A stretch of DNA of 64,000 nucleotides from an uncultured Desulfovibrio sp. (GCA_913060505.1 CAJXRQ010000002.1:124001-188000), one strand, 5' to 3'; numbered from the stretch's first letter, positions 16,964-27,036 are shown. Translations and numbers: made by a program. The notes: generated by a model from the letters alone, not told the origin.

Positions 16964-19600
16964 TTACCGACTGAATGCCATTCCTTTATACTGTCCGTTA
17001 GAGGGTAAGGTGAATCCCGCATCATTGCCTATGGTTATTGAATTGAAGCCCTTTGTTGCAGGCGGGGTGCATTTTTGGGAATACCTCTGGCCGTCAATAA
17101 CAAGCTCCAGCGTTGATTTCGTCCATAAAAGTTGCACCGAATGTACTGTCCCTTTTTCCCATGAGGAAATGTCTTCTCCGGTAACGCCGGAAATCTCACC
17201 TTGTTCCCAACGGATGGCCTGGAGAAAGCCCGTAGGTGTTTTCTCTATGAAGATTGATCCATTATCCCAGGAACTGCCAAGTAAGCTAAGGAGAACTCTT
17301 TGTTTGCCATCGTTGCCTTCCCAGTGCGGGACAATGGAAAATGATGTGGTTCCTGTTGTGAAGCCCCGGTCTCCTGTTTCAGGCACCGTGGTCATAAAGT
17401 AGCTTTCGTCTCCCGAAATTACACCTTTTTTACCTCCTGTTGTTTCATTTCGAATGCCTGATTGATCCAAGTCATACCAATAGGATGCCAGCACAGGAGC
17501 GTTACCTTTACGATAATTCTCGTTGGCCGTTTTGCTGTTGATTGGTCCTGCGTGCACCATCAGATCATCGTATATTCCAGGCGCAGGGAAACTGTTTTGG
17601 TGGTCTGCTCCTAAATGGAGGGTTTTGAAGTCAGCCTGGAAAGGACGTGGCAATTCTGTAGTGGCGTATGGTTGGCCATCAAAAAATAGTTGTAGATTTT
17701 TTCTGTCCCAACTTATGATTATCTGATGCCAGCTTTTCGCAGCCAAAGAGAGAGAAGGGCCTTCGGCCATACTCAGGAAATCGTCATTTCCGAACAGAAT
17801 TGTTCGTATAGTACTTTTTGACGTGGTTTCGATGAACAAGGTGTTTTTATTCCATTTGGGGCCCTTGGCCATGACAAGCATTCGTTTTTCGACCTTTTTA
17901 TCGCCCCATTCAGGACGGAACCACAACGATAACGCCCCTTCGCCAAGCTTCCCCTTGCTCTGTATCCGGTATTTCAGACGGGTTGCAGGATCAATAGTCA
18001 ATACGGTTTGTCCATCTTCTTTTTCAACGCTGAGGTTGGATCTTTCCGTAATCCATGTATCGGGAAGTCCCGGGATAAGTGACTGATCTGTTGTCGCAGA
18101 AAATCCTTTTCTCAGGAATTGTGAAGCTTGTCCCGAGTCGAAAAAGGTTGCTCTGATGGACTGAAAATGGACGAGTATGGGGTTAGTCCTGATACCTTCC
18201 TTGAAGTCCACATGCTTTTTGATCAGCCGTTTTTCCGCCAGTTGCGCGGGAATTTTTCCATCTGGGTCCGAAAAGAATTCATGAGCCTGGATAAGCCAGA
18301 CGCCGTCGATTCCTTCTACCTCCTGCTTGACATCCACAAAGTCAAACGCCTGTATGATGCGATTTTTTGGAGATGTCCCAAAGTAATATGTAAAGGGTTC
18401 GTAAATCCAGGGAGCACTCAGGACAATGGCCTGTCCGGGGTGGATGTTTTTTTTGACGAATTGAGCAACGTCCCTCCATTGTTCCTTATCAAAGGTGGTA
18501 TAATAGTTCCATAGACCATGGGCTGTCCCTGCAAGGAACAGCAATGCCACAGCATAGCCCAGCCGGGCGGGGGACAACCCGGTAATGAGCATTCCCAAAA
18601 AAATGCAGAATCCTGGTAAAAACTGAATGGCATAGCGTTCCACATAGATGGGGGTAATCAATAATGAGAGGGAAAATGGTGTAACAACGGCACCCAGAAA
18701 CCATAGTCCAAGGAAAATGGGCGCATGCTTTGATTTGCCCTTGATGTTTCGTTTGTTCTTGAGTGCGGGAATGAACTGGATAACGAGCCAGGCCATGATG
18801 CCTAGAATAACGGCGACAAGGGGCAACAAACCTCCGGATAATTGGATGAATGTCCTGTAGGCAACGTTGATATCCGGTACGAGTACCCATGATCCGGGGC
18901 CTTGCCCACCCAATTTGGCCAGAACCTGCTTGAGCAGGAAGTACATCCAGGGACTGAACAACAGGAGAGCCAGAAAGTTTACACCTATCCATGCCCCGAT
19001 TGTTCGCCATAGTTTTTTATCCCACCAATCGAGTGTGAAAAGGAAGAAGATTTGATGAAATAAAATGATGAATACTGTGAACGTATGCGTGTAAAGCATC
19101 AACGCTACAGCGGCTGCATAGTAGAGCGTGCGCCCTTTTGTCGGGTTTTCCAAGTACAAGAGCAGAGCATGGCAAGACATTAGAATGGCGGTGAGAAGCA
19201 GCGTATAGCTTCGGGCCTCTTGGGAAAAATTGATTCCCATGTACGAAACCGCCATGAACAGTGCTCCCCAAAGAGCCCCGCGGCGACCGCCGAGGCGACT
19301 TCCCAAGGCATATGTGAACCAGACTGATGTGATACCGAAAAGAGCCGATGGAAAACGAAGTGCTGCTTCGGATATGCCGAACAGTTTGGCCCAGGCGTGC
19401 AAGAGAAATAAATATAGTGGCGGATGCACGTCACGAGCGCAGTATTTAATGATTTCTTCAAAGGATTTGACGGCGTAGGTGACTGTCTGTCCTTCATCGA
19501 TCCAGAGACTTTCTCCTCCGAGATCATAGAGGCGGAGTATGGTTGCCAATAAAATGATGGACCAGAGACTTAAGTCGAAATGGAAACGGCGTTTTGACAT
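16964..19600 (-). CDS. GT39/ArnT-like membrane glycosyltransferase with C-terminal LamG-like domains
   Basis: 878 residues from ATG 19600; an in-frame ATG at 19639 overlaps the preceding gene. About ten TM segments lie in residues 10-400. The first loop carries WIDEGQ (Asp35-Glu36) and RDVHPPLYLFLLHAW, the catalytic-loop signature of PMT/ArnT-type enzymes that use polyprenyl-phosphate sugars outside the membrane. A soluble tail of ~400 residues contains two concanavalin A/LamG-like units (SLWFRPEW..., LQLFFDGQPY; LELVIDGQRY). LamG fused to this enzyme class suggests that it binds the glycan it modifies. It is the last gene of the long minus-strand run. Confidence 0.75.
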   Translation of the reverse strand: MSKRRFHFDLSLWSIILLATILRLYDLGGESLWIDEGQTVTYAVKSFEEIIKYCARDVHPPLYLFLLHAWAKLFGISEAALRFPSALFGITSVWFTYALGSRLGGRRGALWGALFMAVSYMGINFSQEARSYTLLLTAILMSCHALLLYLENPTKGRTLYYAAAVALMLYTHTFTVFIILFHQIFFLFTLDWWDKKLWRTIGAWIGVNFLALLLFSPWMYFLLKQVLAKLGGQGPGSWVLVPDINVAYRTFIQLSGGLLPLVAVILGIMAWLVIQFIPALKNKRNIKGKSKHAPIFLGLWFLGAVVTPFSLSLLITPIYVERYAIQFLPGFCIFLGMLITGLSPARLGYAVALLFLAGTAHGLWNYYTTFDKEQWRDVAQFVKKNIHPGQAIVLSAPWIYEPFTYYFGTSPKNRIIQAFDFVDVKQEVEGIDGVWLIQAHEFFSDPDGKIPAQLAEKRLIKKHVDFKEGIRTNPILVHFQSIRATFFDSGQASQFLRKGFSATTDQSLIPGLPDTWITERSNLSVEKEDGQTVLTIDPATRLKYRIQSKGKLGEGALSLWFRPEWGDKKVEKRMLVMAKGPKWNKNTLFIETTSKSTIRTILFGNDDFLSMAEGPSLSLAAKSWHQIIISWDRKNLQLFFDGQPYATTELPRPFQADFKTLHLGADHQNSFPAPGIYDDLMVHAGPINSKTANENYRKGNAPVLASYWYDLDQSGIRNETTGGKKGVISGDESYFMTTVPETGDRGFTTGTTSFSIVPHWEGNDGKQRVLLSLLGSSWDNGSIFIEKTPTGFLQAIRWEQGEISGVTGEDISSWEKGTVHSVQLLWTKSTLELVIDGQRYSQKCTPPATKGFNSITIGNDAGFTLPSNGQYKGMAFSR

Positions 19601-19619
19601 GTTGCCCCCTGTCCTCTTT

Positions 19620-20888
19620 TTATTCGGCCATCGTTTCAAGCATGATCATTTCTTTGGCCACATCTCTCGGGTTCATTCCTGAAGCCAGAGCTTTTTTCAA
19701 AAGTTGTTGTATTGATTCCGTGGCCTGTTTCCAGTTGGAGGGAGATTCATTCAGACGCCTGATGGAAGGAGCGCCTTTGCCAGCCTTGTAAAGAGCTTTT
19801 GCCGGAGCCGGAGTCATGGCAGGCAGAGAGGCACCATAAAAGGCCGCTGAAGTTCGCGCAGGAAGAAGGTAGTTGTTTTTAAGGCGTCTGAATTGAGACA
19901 GTGTAGAGGTCAAATATTCCAATAACAGGAGCGCTTCCTTGGGGTGTTTGGTCTGGGCATTGATGACATAGCCGCGTGACCATATATAGTTGGTGGGTTC
20001 AATGCCAGCGTTTGCAACTGGAAGGTAGCCAACTTCTACATCTTCCGGGATGACCGGAAAGCCCGTTTGTTTGCTTTTGCTCAGCAAATACCAGACGTAG
20101 TTGCCGTTGATCGACAATCCTGCTTTTCCCGAACGAAATTCTCCTTCGGCTACAGCATGAGTGAATTTTTCGTAGTCAGGCTGATTCTCGTTTATCAATA
20201 TGGAAAAAGCATTGAATGCACGAGAGTGGGCGGTCATTCTGTCATTGCATTTTGTGTTGGCAAGCTCGATCTGAAGCAGGGTATAATAGAATTTTGCAAG
20301 ATGAATTCCCTGAGAAGGAAAGATGACCCCCTGAATCCCATGGTTTTTGTGAATATCCCGAGACTGGGCAATAAGCTCGTCAAGGGTGGAGGGAAGTCCT
20401 GCTCCCGACAATAGCTCTTTACGACCATACATATACTGAATGCCTATCAGTGAGGGGATACCATATAAATGTCCCTGATATGAATACGATTTGAGGAGTG
20501 AAGATACGTAATCCCTTCTATCTGGTTCCGGGAGAGTGGCAAACCAATCGTCGAGTGGGAGCAACTGGCCCTTGGAAGCAAATTCGGCAATCCAGCTTCC
20601 CGGCATTTCAATTATGTCCGGGGCGTTCTCATCATGAGAACTTATCATTTCGATGGATTGATGCAGGATTTTTGCTTCGTCATTTTCGGGCAACACTTGT
20701 ACCCGAATTTTGGGATACAGTGCTTGAAATTCGGTCAAGGAACCCGGCCCGCTTTCATTCAAATTGAGAACACGATTGACATCTCCGAAAATATTGAGCG
20801 CCACAGGCTGTTGGAGTGACTTTGTTGCACAACCGGAAGTCAAGCAAAGCGTCATGATGAACACGGCAAGATGTCGAATCATAGGCAT
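19620..20888 (-). CDS. Sugar ABC-type solute-binding lipoprotein (SBP_bac_1-like), no transporter nearby
   Basis: 422 residues with a lipobox LTSGC at about residue 19, so a lipoprotein. The fold is that of family 1 solute-binding proteins for sugars: FQALYPKIRVQVLPEN, APDIIEMPGSWIAEFASKGQLLPLDDW, YGIPSLIGIQYMYGRKELL, AGLSINGNYVW and EALLLLEYLTS. Ribosome site aaggag before ATG 20888. No permease or ATPase gene lies in the run, so it may bind saccharide in the periplasm for the polysaccharide system rather than feed an importer, or share a distant transporter. Confidence 0.8.
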   Translation of the reverse strand: MPMIRHLAVFIMTLCLTSGCATKSLQQPVALNIFGDVNRVLNLNESGPGSLTEFQALYPKIRVQVLPENDEAKILHQSIEMISSHDENAPDIIEMPGSWIAEFASKGQLLPLDDWFATLPEPDRRDYVSSLLKSYSYQGHLYGIPSLIGIQYMYGRKELLSGAGLPSTLDELIAQSRDIHKNHGIQGVIFPSQGIHLAKFYYTLLQIELANTKCNDRMTAHSRAFNAFSILINENQPDYEKFTHAVAEGEFRSGKAGLSINGNYVWYLLSKSKQTGFPVIPEDVEVGYLPVANAGIEPTNYIWSRGYVINAQTKHPKEALLLLEYLTSTLSQFRRLKNNYLLPARTSAAFYGASLPAMTPAPAKALYKAGKGAPSIRRLNESPSNWKQATESIQQLLKKALASGMNPRDVAKEMIMLETMAE

Positions 20889-20907
20889 GGCATAACTCCT
20901 TGTGTTC

Positions 20908-22767
20908 TCATTTTCCTTTTTGTTTTTTTAGAAACGCGTTGCCAATATGTCGATAAAAAGCGGCTTCCAGAATTATTGCGTTGGTGTCCAACGTCAGTGC
21001 GAAATTTTGGTTCCCGTTATCATATTTCCCTGCTGTGAACCCTTTTCTTATTTCGGAAAAGGGCATGAACATTTCGGTAAGCTTGCGGGTGTAAGCCGTG
21101 TTGTAGAGAGCATCCCATGCGAAAGCGATTTCAGTGGATGCCCAGAAAAGTTCTAGAGGTTTGCCTGCATACGGACTTGTGCATTCCCAATCGGCTTTGC
21201 CTCCCCTGGTTATGATGGCGCTCGTGGCAAACCAGGGGGCTCTGTCGATTCTGCCATCACCTGCTGCCGTGGGAGTTTTTGTTTTGTAGAACCGTTTTGC
21301 CTGCACTTCGTAGATAGCTCGGATAAGCCGCTCTTCCTCATTATCGGAGCGTCCGAATTCCATGAGAGAAAGAACAAATGGCTTTGAGGAAAGGGTTGCA
21401 CCCGGTCTGGAGTCATACGGCACAGTAATTCCGAACAGTTTTTTTCTTTTGAGGTGTGTACGATAGTCTCTGGCTGCCCATGCGTTGAGTCCCCATAGGT
21501 TGAAAGCTTTAGCCGCATAAGGACCATATCCGAAGAAACCCTCGGTAGTGATGTTCTCCTTCCCGGCCCAGAGTGTAACGCCGGCCAGTTGACCGTTTTG
21601 CACAAGGCGTTCTGTCCTGAGCCGCTTGAATACAGCTTGTGCCATCTGTTGCAGACCCGGATGTCTTGTTTCAATAATTTTGAGCCACAGGAGCAGCCGG
21701 GAAATATCGATGGCCGACCAGCCGATGCCAATGGACGATGGTGCTTGATCTTCCCCAACCATGCGTGCTGTGTCGGTAAAATAGAGTTTGTTGGGAAGTT
21801 CATTGTGGTAGAGGTCCATGCTTGCCAGAGTTTGCAGCAGCAGGCGTGTTCTCCGAAGAAAATCATCTTTGCTAATGATGGCAAGAGCTTCGGCGCTGAC
21901 GAGCGCGGCCATGGAAGACCCTATCTCCCACACCGTTGTGACCGGATAAAGATCTAATCCATTGAAGAGTCCTGTAGCGGGCTGGTGATTGCGCTGGAAG
22001 TAGGCCCAGGCGATACCTGCTGCTTCCCGAAAATCTCCCGGCATTCGTTGTGCTGCGATTGCCCCGGCTTTTTCCTGAGCCGGGCCAGATCTCTCCATGG
22101 CAACAACTGGAGGCCTGCCGTAATTCTTTTTCGATGGAGAGGGCGATGGAGTGGTGATCATTCCGGCCATGCCACCCTCCGAATAGGGGATAACCGTTGG
22201 CTGCGTATTTTTTTTCTCTACATCATCCCAGATTTGTGCCGTGGAATCATCCCGCCTGAGACCCGCCGCAGGCCGTGTGTAGTTGGAAAGCTCAAAGAGA
22301 TTCCAAGCCGTTTGTATTCTACCTGCTTCGGGTGGCAAATTGGCTCCCGAAGCAATCTCGCCGACTCCCCCGGCGACGGGAGTGGATGCTCCGAGGCTGG
22401 CGAGCCTCAGTTTTTGGCTTAACAATTTTCGTTCTTCAGTCCATGAAGTCCCGGCTCGGGCAAATTTTGCCGTAGCCATTCCCCAAAATTCATAGGCACG
22501 AGCATTGCCGCCTTCCGCTGCGGCTTTTGATGCCATGACGTATACGACTCCCCTCATGGTTGTGGATAGCCCTCGCGTGCTTTCCGCAATGTCTTCAAGG
22601 ATAATGGAAGCCGGATTGTAGTCCTGTCCTTTGTACAGGGACACAGCCTCGGCGAATCGTTTGCTTGTTGCCAACGCAAGAATGTCCCTGGAAGAGGCTG
22701 CCGACGCAGAAAGCGGGAATGCCAGTGTAACGATCAAGAGAATGGGAAGTGTTCGTTCGCCGATCAT
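20908..22767 (-). CDS. DUF3131 protein with N-terminal extension (paralog 1)
   Basis: 619 residues, signal peptide ending in ASAASS near residue 24. About 220 residues of helical and Ser/Pro-rich extension come before the DUF3131 domain, which opens at AAGIAWAYFQRNHQPATGLFNG near residue 250. Family features follow: TTVWEIGSS, LPNKLYF, GIGWSAIDISRLLLWLKI and a C-terminal LTLDTNAIILEA. DUF3131 belongs with glucoamylase-like (alpha/alpha-toroid) domains and is often found with glycosyltransferases; no activity is proven to my knowledge. It starts 2 bp after the stop of paralog 2. It is the most diverged of the five copies: ALDIGR reads AIDISR. Confidence 0.75.
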   Translation of the reverse strand: MIGERTLPILLIVTLAFPLSASAASSRDILALATSKRFAEAVSLYKGQDYNPASIILEDIAESTRGLSTTMRGVVYVMASKAAAEGGNARAYEFWGMATAKFARAGTSWTEERKLLSQKLRLASLGASTPVAGGVGEIASGANLPPEAGRIQTAWNLFELSNYTRPAAGLRRDDSTAQIWDDVEKKNTQPTVIPYSEGGMAGMITTPSPSPSKKNYGRPPVVAMERSGPAQEKAGAIAAQRMPGDFREAAGIAWAYFQRNHQPATGLFNGLDLYPVTTVWEIGSSMAALVSAEALAIISKDDFLRRTRLLLQTLASMDLYHNELPNKLYFTDTARMVGEDQAPSSIGIGWSAIDISRLLLWLKIIETRHPGLQQMAQAVFKRLRTERLVQNGQLAGVTLWAGKENITTEGFFGYGPYAAKAFNLWGLNAWAARDYRTHLKRKKLFGITVPYDSRPGATLSSKPFVLSLMEFGRSDNEEERLIRAIYEVQAKRFYKTKTPTAAGDGRIDRAPWFATSAIITRGGKADWECTSPYAGKPLELFWASTEIAFAWDALYNTAYTRKLTEMFMPFSEIRKGFTAGKYDNGNQNFALTLDTNAIILEAAFYRHIGNAFLKKQKGK

Positions 22768-22769
22768 TG

Positions 22770-24182
22770 CTAATCCTCCCTCTCTCTTTGAGGCAGACAG
22801 CGGGGATAGTCACTCATGGGAAGTGGTTTTCGGAGATAGAAGTCAATGTAGCTGGGGTCGTTTCGCAGACGAATCAACGTGCCCTTCAGGTTATGTAGGA
22901 TAGCTTCGAGTATAATGGCATTTGTTTCCAACACCATAACCTTATTAATGCGCCAGTTTTTTTCATAGCGGCCTTCGTACCAGCCTCGTCCCTCTTCATA
23001 AAAGCAACAGGAAGCTGCGGCGAGCAGAAAACGGGTGTAGGGCGTGTCCCAAAGAGTCCACATGCCAAAAATCGCACGGGTTGAGAGGATGGAGAGGTCG
23101 TAATGCAATTGGCCGGAACGGGATATTGTGGGCCAGAGACGGCCTTCGGCCGTGATGGTGCCTATGATCGCATAGGGCGGTCGGTCGACACCGTTTTCAC
23201 TGCGGGCCGTCATTATTCCTTCACGGCGATATCTCTCTTCCTGAACCTGATAGATGATTCTGGCGATCTTTTTGCGGTCAAGAGCATCATCTCCCTTCGG
23301 GTGCCTTTCCGGTAGATAATGATCGCTCCAATTGAATTCCATGCCTTCAAGAAGAAAAGGTGTGCTTGTCAAATATATTGGTGTACCTGTTTCGGTCGAT
23401 GTCCGGGGGTCATATGGAATTTGTTTGTCATAGACATCAATATACCTGAGGGGAGAGGATACGGAAGATTTAACGGTCAACCCCCAAAGACGATAGCCTC
23501 GGGCGGCATAGCCTTCCCATCCCAGGCGGCCTTCCACTCGAAGTTTTGTCTGCCCATCTGACTTCAGTCCGCTTCTCAGTTGGCCGTTTTTGCTGAGGGC
23601 CATGCAGAAGTTCCAACGAAGCACGGCTTTGTCCACCCCTTCGGCAAATAGCGGGTATTCTTCTTTGAGAGCTTTTAACCAAATGAGCAATCGCCCTATA
23701 TCGAGCGCTGAAAAACCGGCAGAACCGGGTTGCATGTCGAAGCCGACCATACGACCGGTGGAAGCATTGTAGATGAGGTTGGGGAGTTCTCCTGCATAAA
23801 GTTCCATGGCGTTAAGCCATTCCACCAGTTTGCCTACCCGTTGGCAGAATATCCTTTCATCAATGATTTCCATTTGGTGAGCAGCCATGAGAGCCGAGAG
23901 GTAGGCCGCGATTTCGCCTATGGAGGTATATGGATAATTTTCCGCAGCATTAACCAATCCCGTATTGGAGTGGTAGTTGTTCTCAAAGTATGTCCATGCT
24001 GTTTCAGAAAAGAAACGACCTTCTTCCGTGAGATCCTGGCAAGCTACCAGTTGGGGAGCATTACCTGAACGGTGCTGTTGCGTGCCGCAGTCTACAAGTC
24101 TGTATACAGCTCCGCATCCTCCGCTTAAGATCAAGAGCAGTGCAGGAAAAACATGCATGAATATATGTCTCAGCCGTCCCAT
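22770..24182 (-). CDS. DUF3131 lipoprotein (paralog 2)
   Basis: 470 residues with a lipobox LSGGC near residue 23 and ribosome site gaggag before ATG 24182. The DUF3131 domain fills the rest: TAWTYFENNYHSNTGLVNA, LPNLIYNASTGRMVG, GFSALDIGRLLIWLKAL, EGRLGWEGYAARGYRLWGL and a late LETNAIILEAILHNL. The conserved ALDIGR and EGRLG-E-YAARG motifs carry acidic residues suitable for glycan binding or hydrolysis. Lipid anchoring should hold it at a membrane face. It is one of three copies in a row (22770-27032) in which neighbours differ in N-terminus but not in domain plan. Confidence 0.8.
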   Translation of the reverse strand: MGRLRHIFMHVFPALLLILSGGCGAVYRLVDCGTQQHRSGNAPQLVACQDLTEEGRFFSETAWTYFENNYHSNTGLVNAAENYPYTSIGEIAAYLSALMAAHQMEIIDERIFCQRVGKLVEWLNAMELYAGELPNLIYNASTGRMVGFDMQPGSAGFSALDIGRLLIWLKALKEEYPLFAEGVDKAVLRWNFCMALSKNGQLRSGLKSDGQTKLRVEGRLGWEGYAARGYRLWGLTVKSSVSSPLRYIDVYDKQIPYDPRTSTETGTPIYLTSTPFLLEGMEFNWSDHYLPERHPKGDDALDRKKIARIIYQVQEERYRREGIMTARSENGVDRPPYAIIGTITAEGRLWPTISRSGQLHYDLSILSTRAIFGMWTLWDTPYTRFLLAAASCCFYEEGRGWYEGRYEKNWRINKVMVLETNAIILEAILHNLKGTLIRLRNDPSYIDFYLRKPLPMSDYPRCLPQRERED

Positions 24183-24192
24183 GCAAAGCTCC

Positions 24193-25602
24193 TCACGGGT
24201 CGAATTTATGGATGGTTATTGACGGTTGGTACTTCCATGGAGGTAACGCCTTGCGTGGAAGTGTGTTGGATTTGAAAAATTTGTCCCAATGACTTTTCTG
24301 TCCACTATACGTGAGAAGTTTGCCTATTGTTTTATAAAGCAGAATTTCCATAATGACGCCGTTGCCATTGAGTGTGATGGCCTTGTTCAAAAGACCTGTT
24401 TCTTCGAAACGCCCGACATAGAATCCCTTGCCGGGTTCATAGAGAGTTGTAACAGCTTCAGCCAAAAGGTCAGTGTAGTCGGATTTAAAGAGAACCCATA
24501 AGCCCAAAGCGGCTTTTGTATTCAGGCAGGCCAGCTCGGGCATGGACTTGCCTTCATGACTGAGTGTGGCCCAGGGTGTCCCATAGCCCAAGATGGTGCC
24601 GTAAACAAAGTAGGGAGGTTTATCTACAGCGTCTTCTGTCCGGGCGGTAAGAATGCCCGTGTTCAGGAATCTTGCTTCTTGCGCCTTGTATATGCGCCAT
24701 GCAAATTCTGCCTGAAGAGGGTCGCTATGTTTATTTACATTTGAGTTGGTATCGCCGGGAATGTCCCAGTTGTGTTCAATGCCGTCGAGAATGTAGCTCT
24801 CCGAAACCACGAAATTCGGGGCGTGGAGATTCTCCGGTTCCCGAGCATCAAATGGGATGGGAACGCCATAGACGGTAATTGTTGAATAAGGATCAACAGC
24901 TGAGGCTGCATCCGTGTTGGCTCCCCACAGAAGAAATCCGCGTGCGGCATATTCTTCGTAACCGAGTCTCCCCTCCGCATAATGGATTAGATTGTTTTCA
25001 TCCCTTTGGTAGTAGCTCGCGCCGAACATGGTACCGTCACGATCAAGAAGTTTGGACCAATTCCAACGCATGATACCCCGGTCAACCAATTCACTGTATT
25101 CCGGGTATCGTTCTTTGAGGATTTTTAACCATGTCAGAAGCCTGCCCAAATCAAGTGCGGACCAGCCCAATTCCCCCGGTTGGTTGGCCCAATCGACCAT
25201 CCGTCCATTATCGGCGCTGTAGAATTGATTTGGCAGATCTCCGCGAAAAAGCTCCATGGACGTGAACCAACGCAGAATTTTTCGAACTCGTGAATCAAAT
25301 TCCCGTTTGTCTATCAGTTGCAAATGGTAAGCGGATATAATGGCTGCGATATGTGCCGACAGATCCCACATGGTGAACGGGGAGTAGTTGGGCTGCGCTC
25401 CAGCAAGACCTGTTTGTTCATTGACGTTATTCTGGAAGTAGCTCCAGGCAATTTTTGCCCATTCACCTTCTTCGGTGGTAAGCGTTCCCTGCCGTGGGAT
25501 TTGTTGAGACGCAGGGCTGATGGGAGCGCAGAGAACCAAAGAATTGGTTCCTACGGTCATTGAAATAAGAAAGGTTGCGAGGAGTTTAAGGAATACTCTC
25601 AT
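24193..25602 (-). CDS. DUF3131 secreted protein (paralog 3)
   Basis: 469 residues; signal peptide ends around VLCAPIS, where the Cys could also make it a lipoprotein, though the context is poor. Domain features: IAWSYFQNNVNEQTGLAGAQ, TMWDLSAHIAAIISAYHL, LPNQFYSADNGRMVDW, GWSALDLGRLLTWLKIL, EGRLGYEEYAARGFLLWG and NGNGVIMEILLYK. Its ATG shares the ATGA overlap with the stop of paralog 4, implying translational coupling. The domain lacks any other recognisable module, so it probably acts on or guides the secreted polymer. Confidence 0.8.
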   Translation of the reverse strand: MRVFLKLLATFLISMTVGTNSLVLCAPISPASQQIPRQGTLTTEEGEWAKIAWSYFQNNVNEQTGLAGAQPNYSPFTMWDLSAHIAAIISAYHLQLIDKREFDSRVRKILRWFTSMELFRGDLPNQFYSADNGRMVDWANQPGELGWSALDLGRLLTWLKILKERYPEYSELVDRGIMRWNWSKLLDRDGTMFGASYYQRDENNLIHYAEGRLGYEEYAARGFLLWGANTDAASAVDPYSTITVYGVPIPFDAREPENLHAPNFVVSESYILDGIEHNWDIPGDTNSNVNKHSDPLQAEFAWRIYKAQEARFLNTGILTARTEDAVDKPPYFVYGTILGYGTPWATLSHEGKSMPELACLNTKAALGLWVLFKSDYTDLLAEAVTTLYEPGKGFYVGRFEETGLLNKAITLNGNGVIMEILLYKTIGKLLTYSGQKSHWDKFFKSNTLPRKALPPWKYQPSITIHKFDP

Positions 25603-27032
25603 GGTGTTGGCCTCGCCTTGTCGCTTTCCAGAAGTGGTTGGAATTCCTTTTGATAGCTGGAAGGAGGAAGGCCCTGCTGCTCGAAGTTGTTGTCATTCAG
25701 TTGTTTTTCCCAATACCCCTTGGTTTCGGAGTGGTTGATCAGAACTCCGAATGCCTTGAAAGCCAGAGCTTCCAGGATGATGGCATTGCAATCCAATGTA
25801 ATGACCCGGTTGATTGCACCGTTTTTTTCATATGTTCCGGAAAACCATCCACCATATTCGTCGTATATCGGAGCCAAGGCTTCTATGAGAGCGTCTGTAT
25901 AGGGGCTATCGTAGAGTGCCCACATGGCATAGGCCGCTTTAATGGAAATGATGGCCGCCTCGGGTACGTAATTCCCTTTGTTGTCTATCGTCGCAAAGGG
26001 AGCTCCGTTCACAAAGATGGAGTCGATAACATAGTAGGGAGGGTGGTCCATAAGGTGAGAGTCCCGGGCCGTGAGCCTGCCTTGTTGTGAGAAACGTGCT
26101 TTCTGGACAAGGTAAACTGCATCGGCAAGTTTCCTCATAAAAGAATTTTTTCCTGACTTTTTGGAGTGCGGGACGGCAAATCCGAATTCAAGACCGGCAA
26201 GCATTGCCATTCTGGTGGTTACTGCCGCGAATTGCGCAGGGTTTCCCGTCGGCCGATTGTCGAAAGGCAGCCAATGATCGAAGATAGTAATTGCTGATTG
26301 GTGCCTTATGCTCAGAGATTGATTGACATTGAAACCCCATAGTTTGAATCCGAGTGCTGCATACTGTTGCAACCCAAGGCGGCCCTCCCGAAAGAGTTTT
26401 ATTGGGCCGTCTGAAGTTCTGGCAGCACCATGCAGTAAGCCGTCACTGTCTAGAATATTTCGGAAGTTGAAGCGCAAGACTGCTCTGTCAATGGCTGTTG
26501 CGTATGTGATAAATTCATTTCTGACATAACGAAGCCAAATAAGCATTCGTCCTATATCCAGAGCGGAGAATCCGTCTTGCCCCGGTTTGCCATCCCCCTG
26601 AATCATCTGGCCTGTCCTTGCGTTATAGAATTTATTAGGCAAGCCATAGTCATTGAGTTCCATGGAGTTCAACCAGTGCACGACAGAAGTCATTCGCCGG
26701 TCGAAGGTTATTTTGTCCAATACATTCGTCCGTCTGGCTGAAACCATGGCAGCCAGATAGCTTCCAATATCCCACATGGTCACAACGTCGCTACCAACCG
26801 CTCCTTGGGGCAGGCCCGTTTCCGGGAAGAACGTGCGATCAAAATACGCCCACGCCTTGCTTGCCGTTTGTAATTCCACGTCATTCAGCTCCCCATGCCG
26901 GTAGGGGATGGAGACAAAGGAGCGAACTGGTGCGAATAAAGTTTTTTCGTCGAGGGAATGATGACAGGCACTGAGCTGTATGAGCAGAGCCACCAAGAGT
27001 AATATATCGCGTATGGGGGGGGTGAGTTTCAT
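25599..27032 (-). CDS. DUF3131 lipoprotein (paralog 4)
   Basis: 477 residues with lipobox LSAC near residue 23. Domain features: SKAWAYFDRTFFPETGLPQG, TMWDIGSYLAAMVSARR, LPNKFYNARTGQMI, GFSALDIGRMLIWLRYV, EGRLGLQQYAALGFKLWGF and LDCNAIILEALAFK. It begins 4 bp after the stop of the probable outer-membrane gene and overlaps paralog 3. The motif order is the same as in the other copies, but EGRLGYE reads EGRLGLQ, so the second acidic residue of that motif is lost here. Confidence 0.8.
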   Translation of the reverse strand: MKLTPPIRDILLLVALLIQLSACHHSLDEKTLFAPVRSFVSIPYRHGELNDVELQTASKAWAYFDRTFFPETGLPQGAVGSDVVTMWDIGSYLAAMVSARRTNVLDKITFDRRMTSVVHWLNSMELNDYGLPNKFYNARTGQMIQGDGKPGQDGFSALDIGRMLIWLRYVRNEFITYATAIDRAVLRFNFRNILDSDGLLHGAARTSDGPIKLFREGRLGLQQYAALGFKLWGFNVNQSLSIRHQSAITIFDHWLPFDNRPTGNPAQFAAVTTRMAMLAGLEFGFAVPHSKKSGKNSFMRKLADAVYLVQKARFSQQGRLTARDSHLMDHPPYYVIDSIFVNGAPFATIDNKGNYVPEAAIISIKAAYAMWALYDSPYTDALIEALAPIYDEYGGWFSGTYEKNGAINRVITLDCNAIILEALAFKAFGVLINHSETKGYWEKQLNDNNFEQQGLPPSSYQKEFQPLLESDKARPTP

Positions 27033-27036
27033 GTTC

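Noticed and set aside
22770..27032. Possible recent tandem duplication of DUF3131 genes at DNA level
   Set aside because: The proteins share motifs but the DNA is well diverged and N-termini differ, so this is an old expansion, not a recent repeat.
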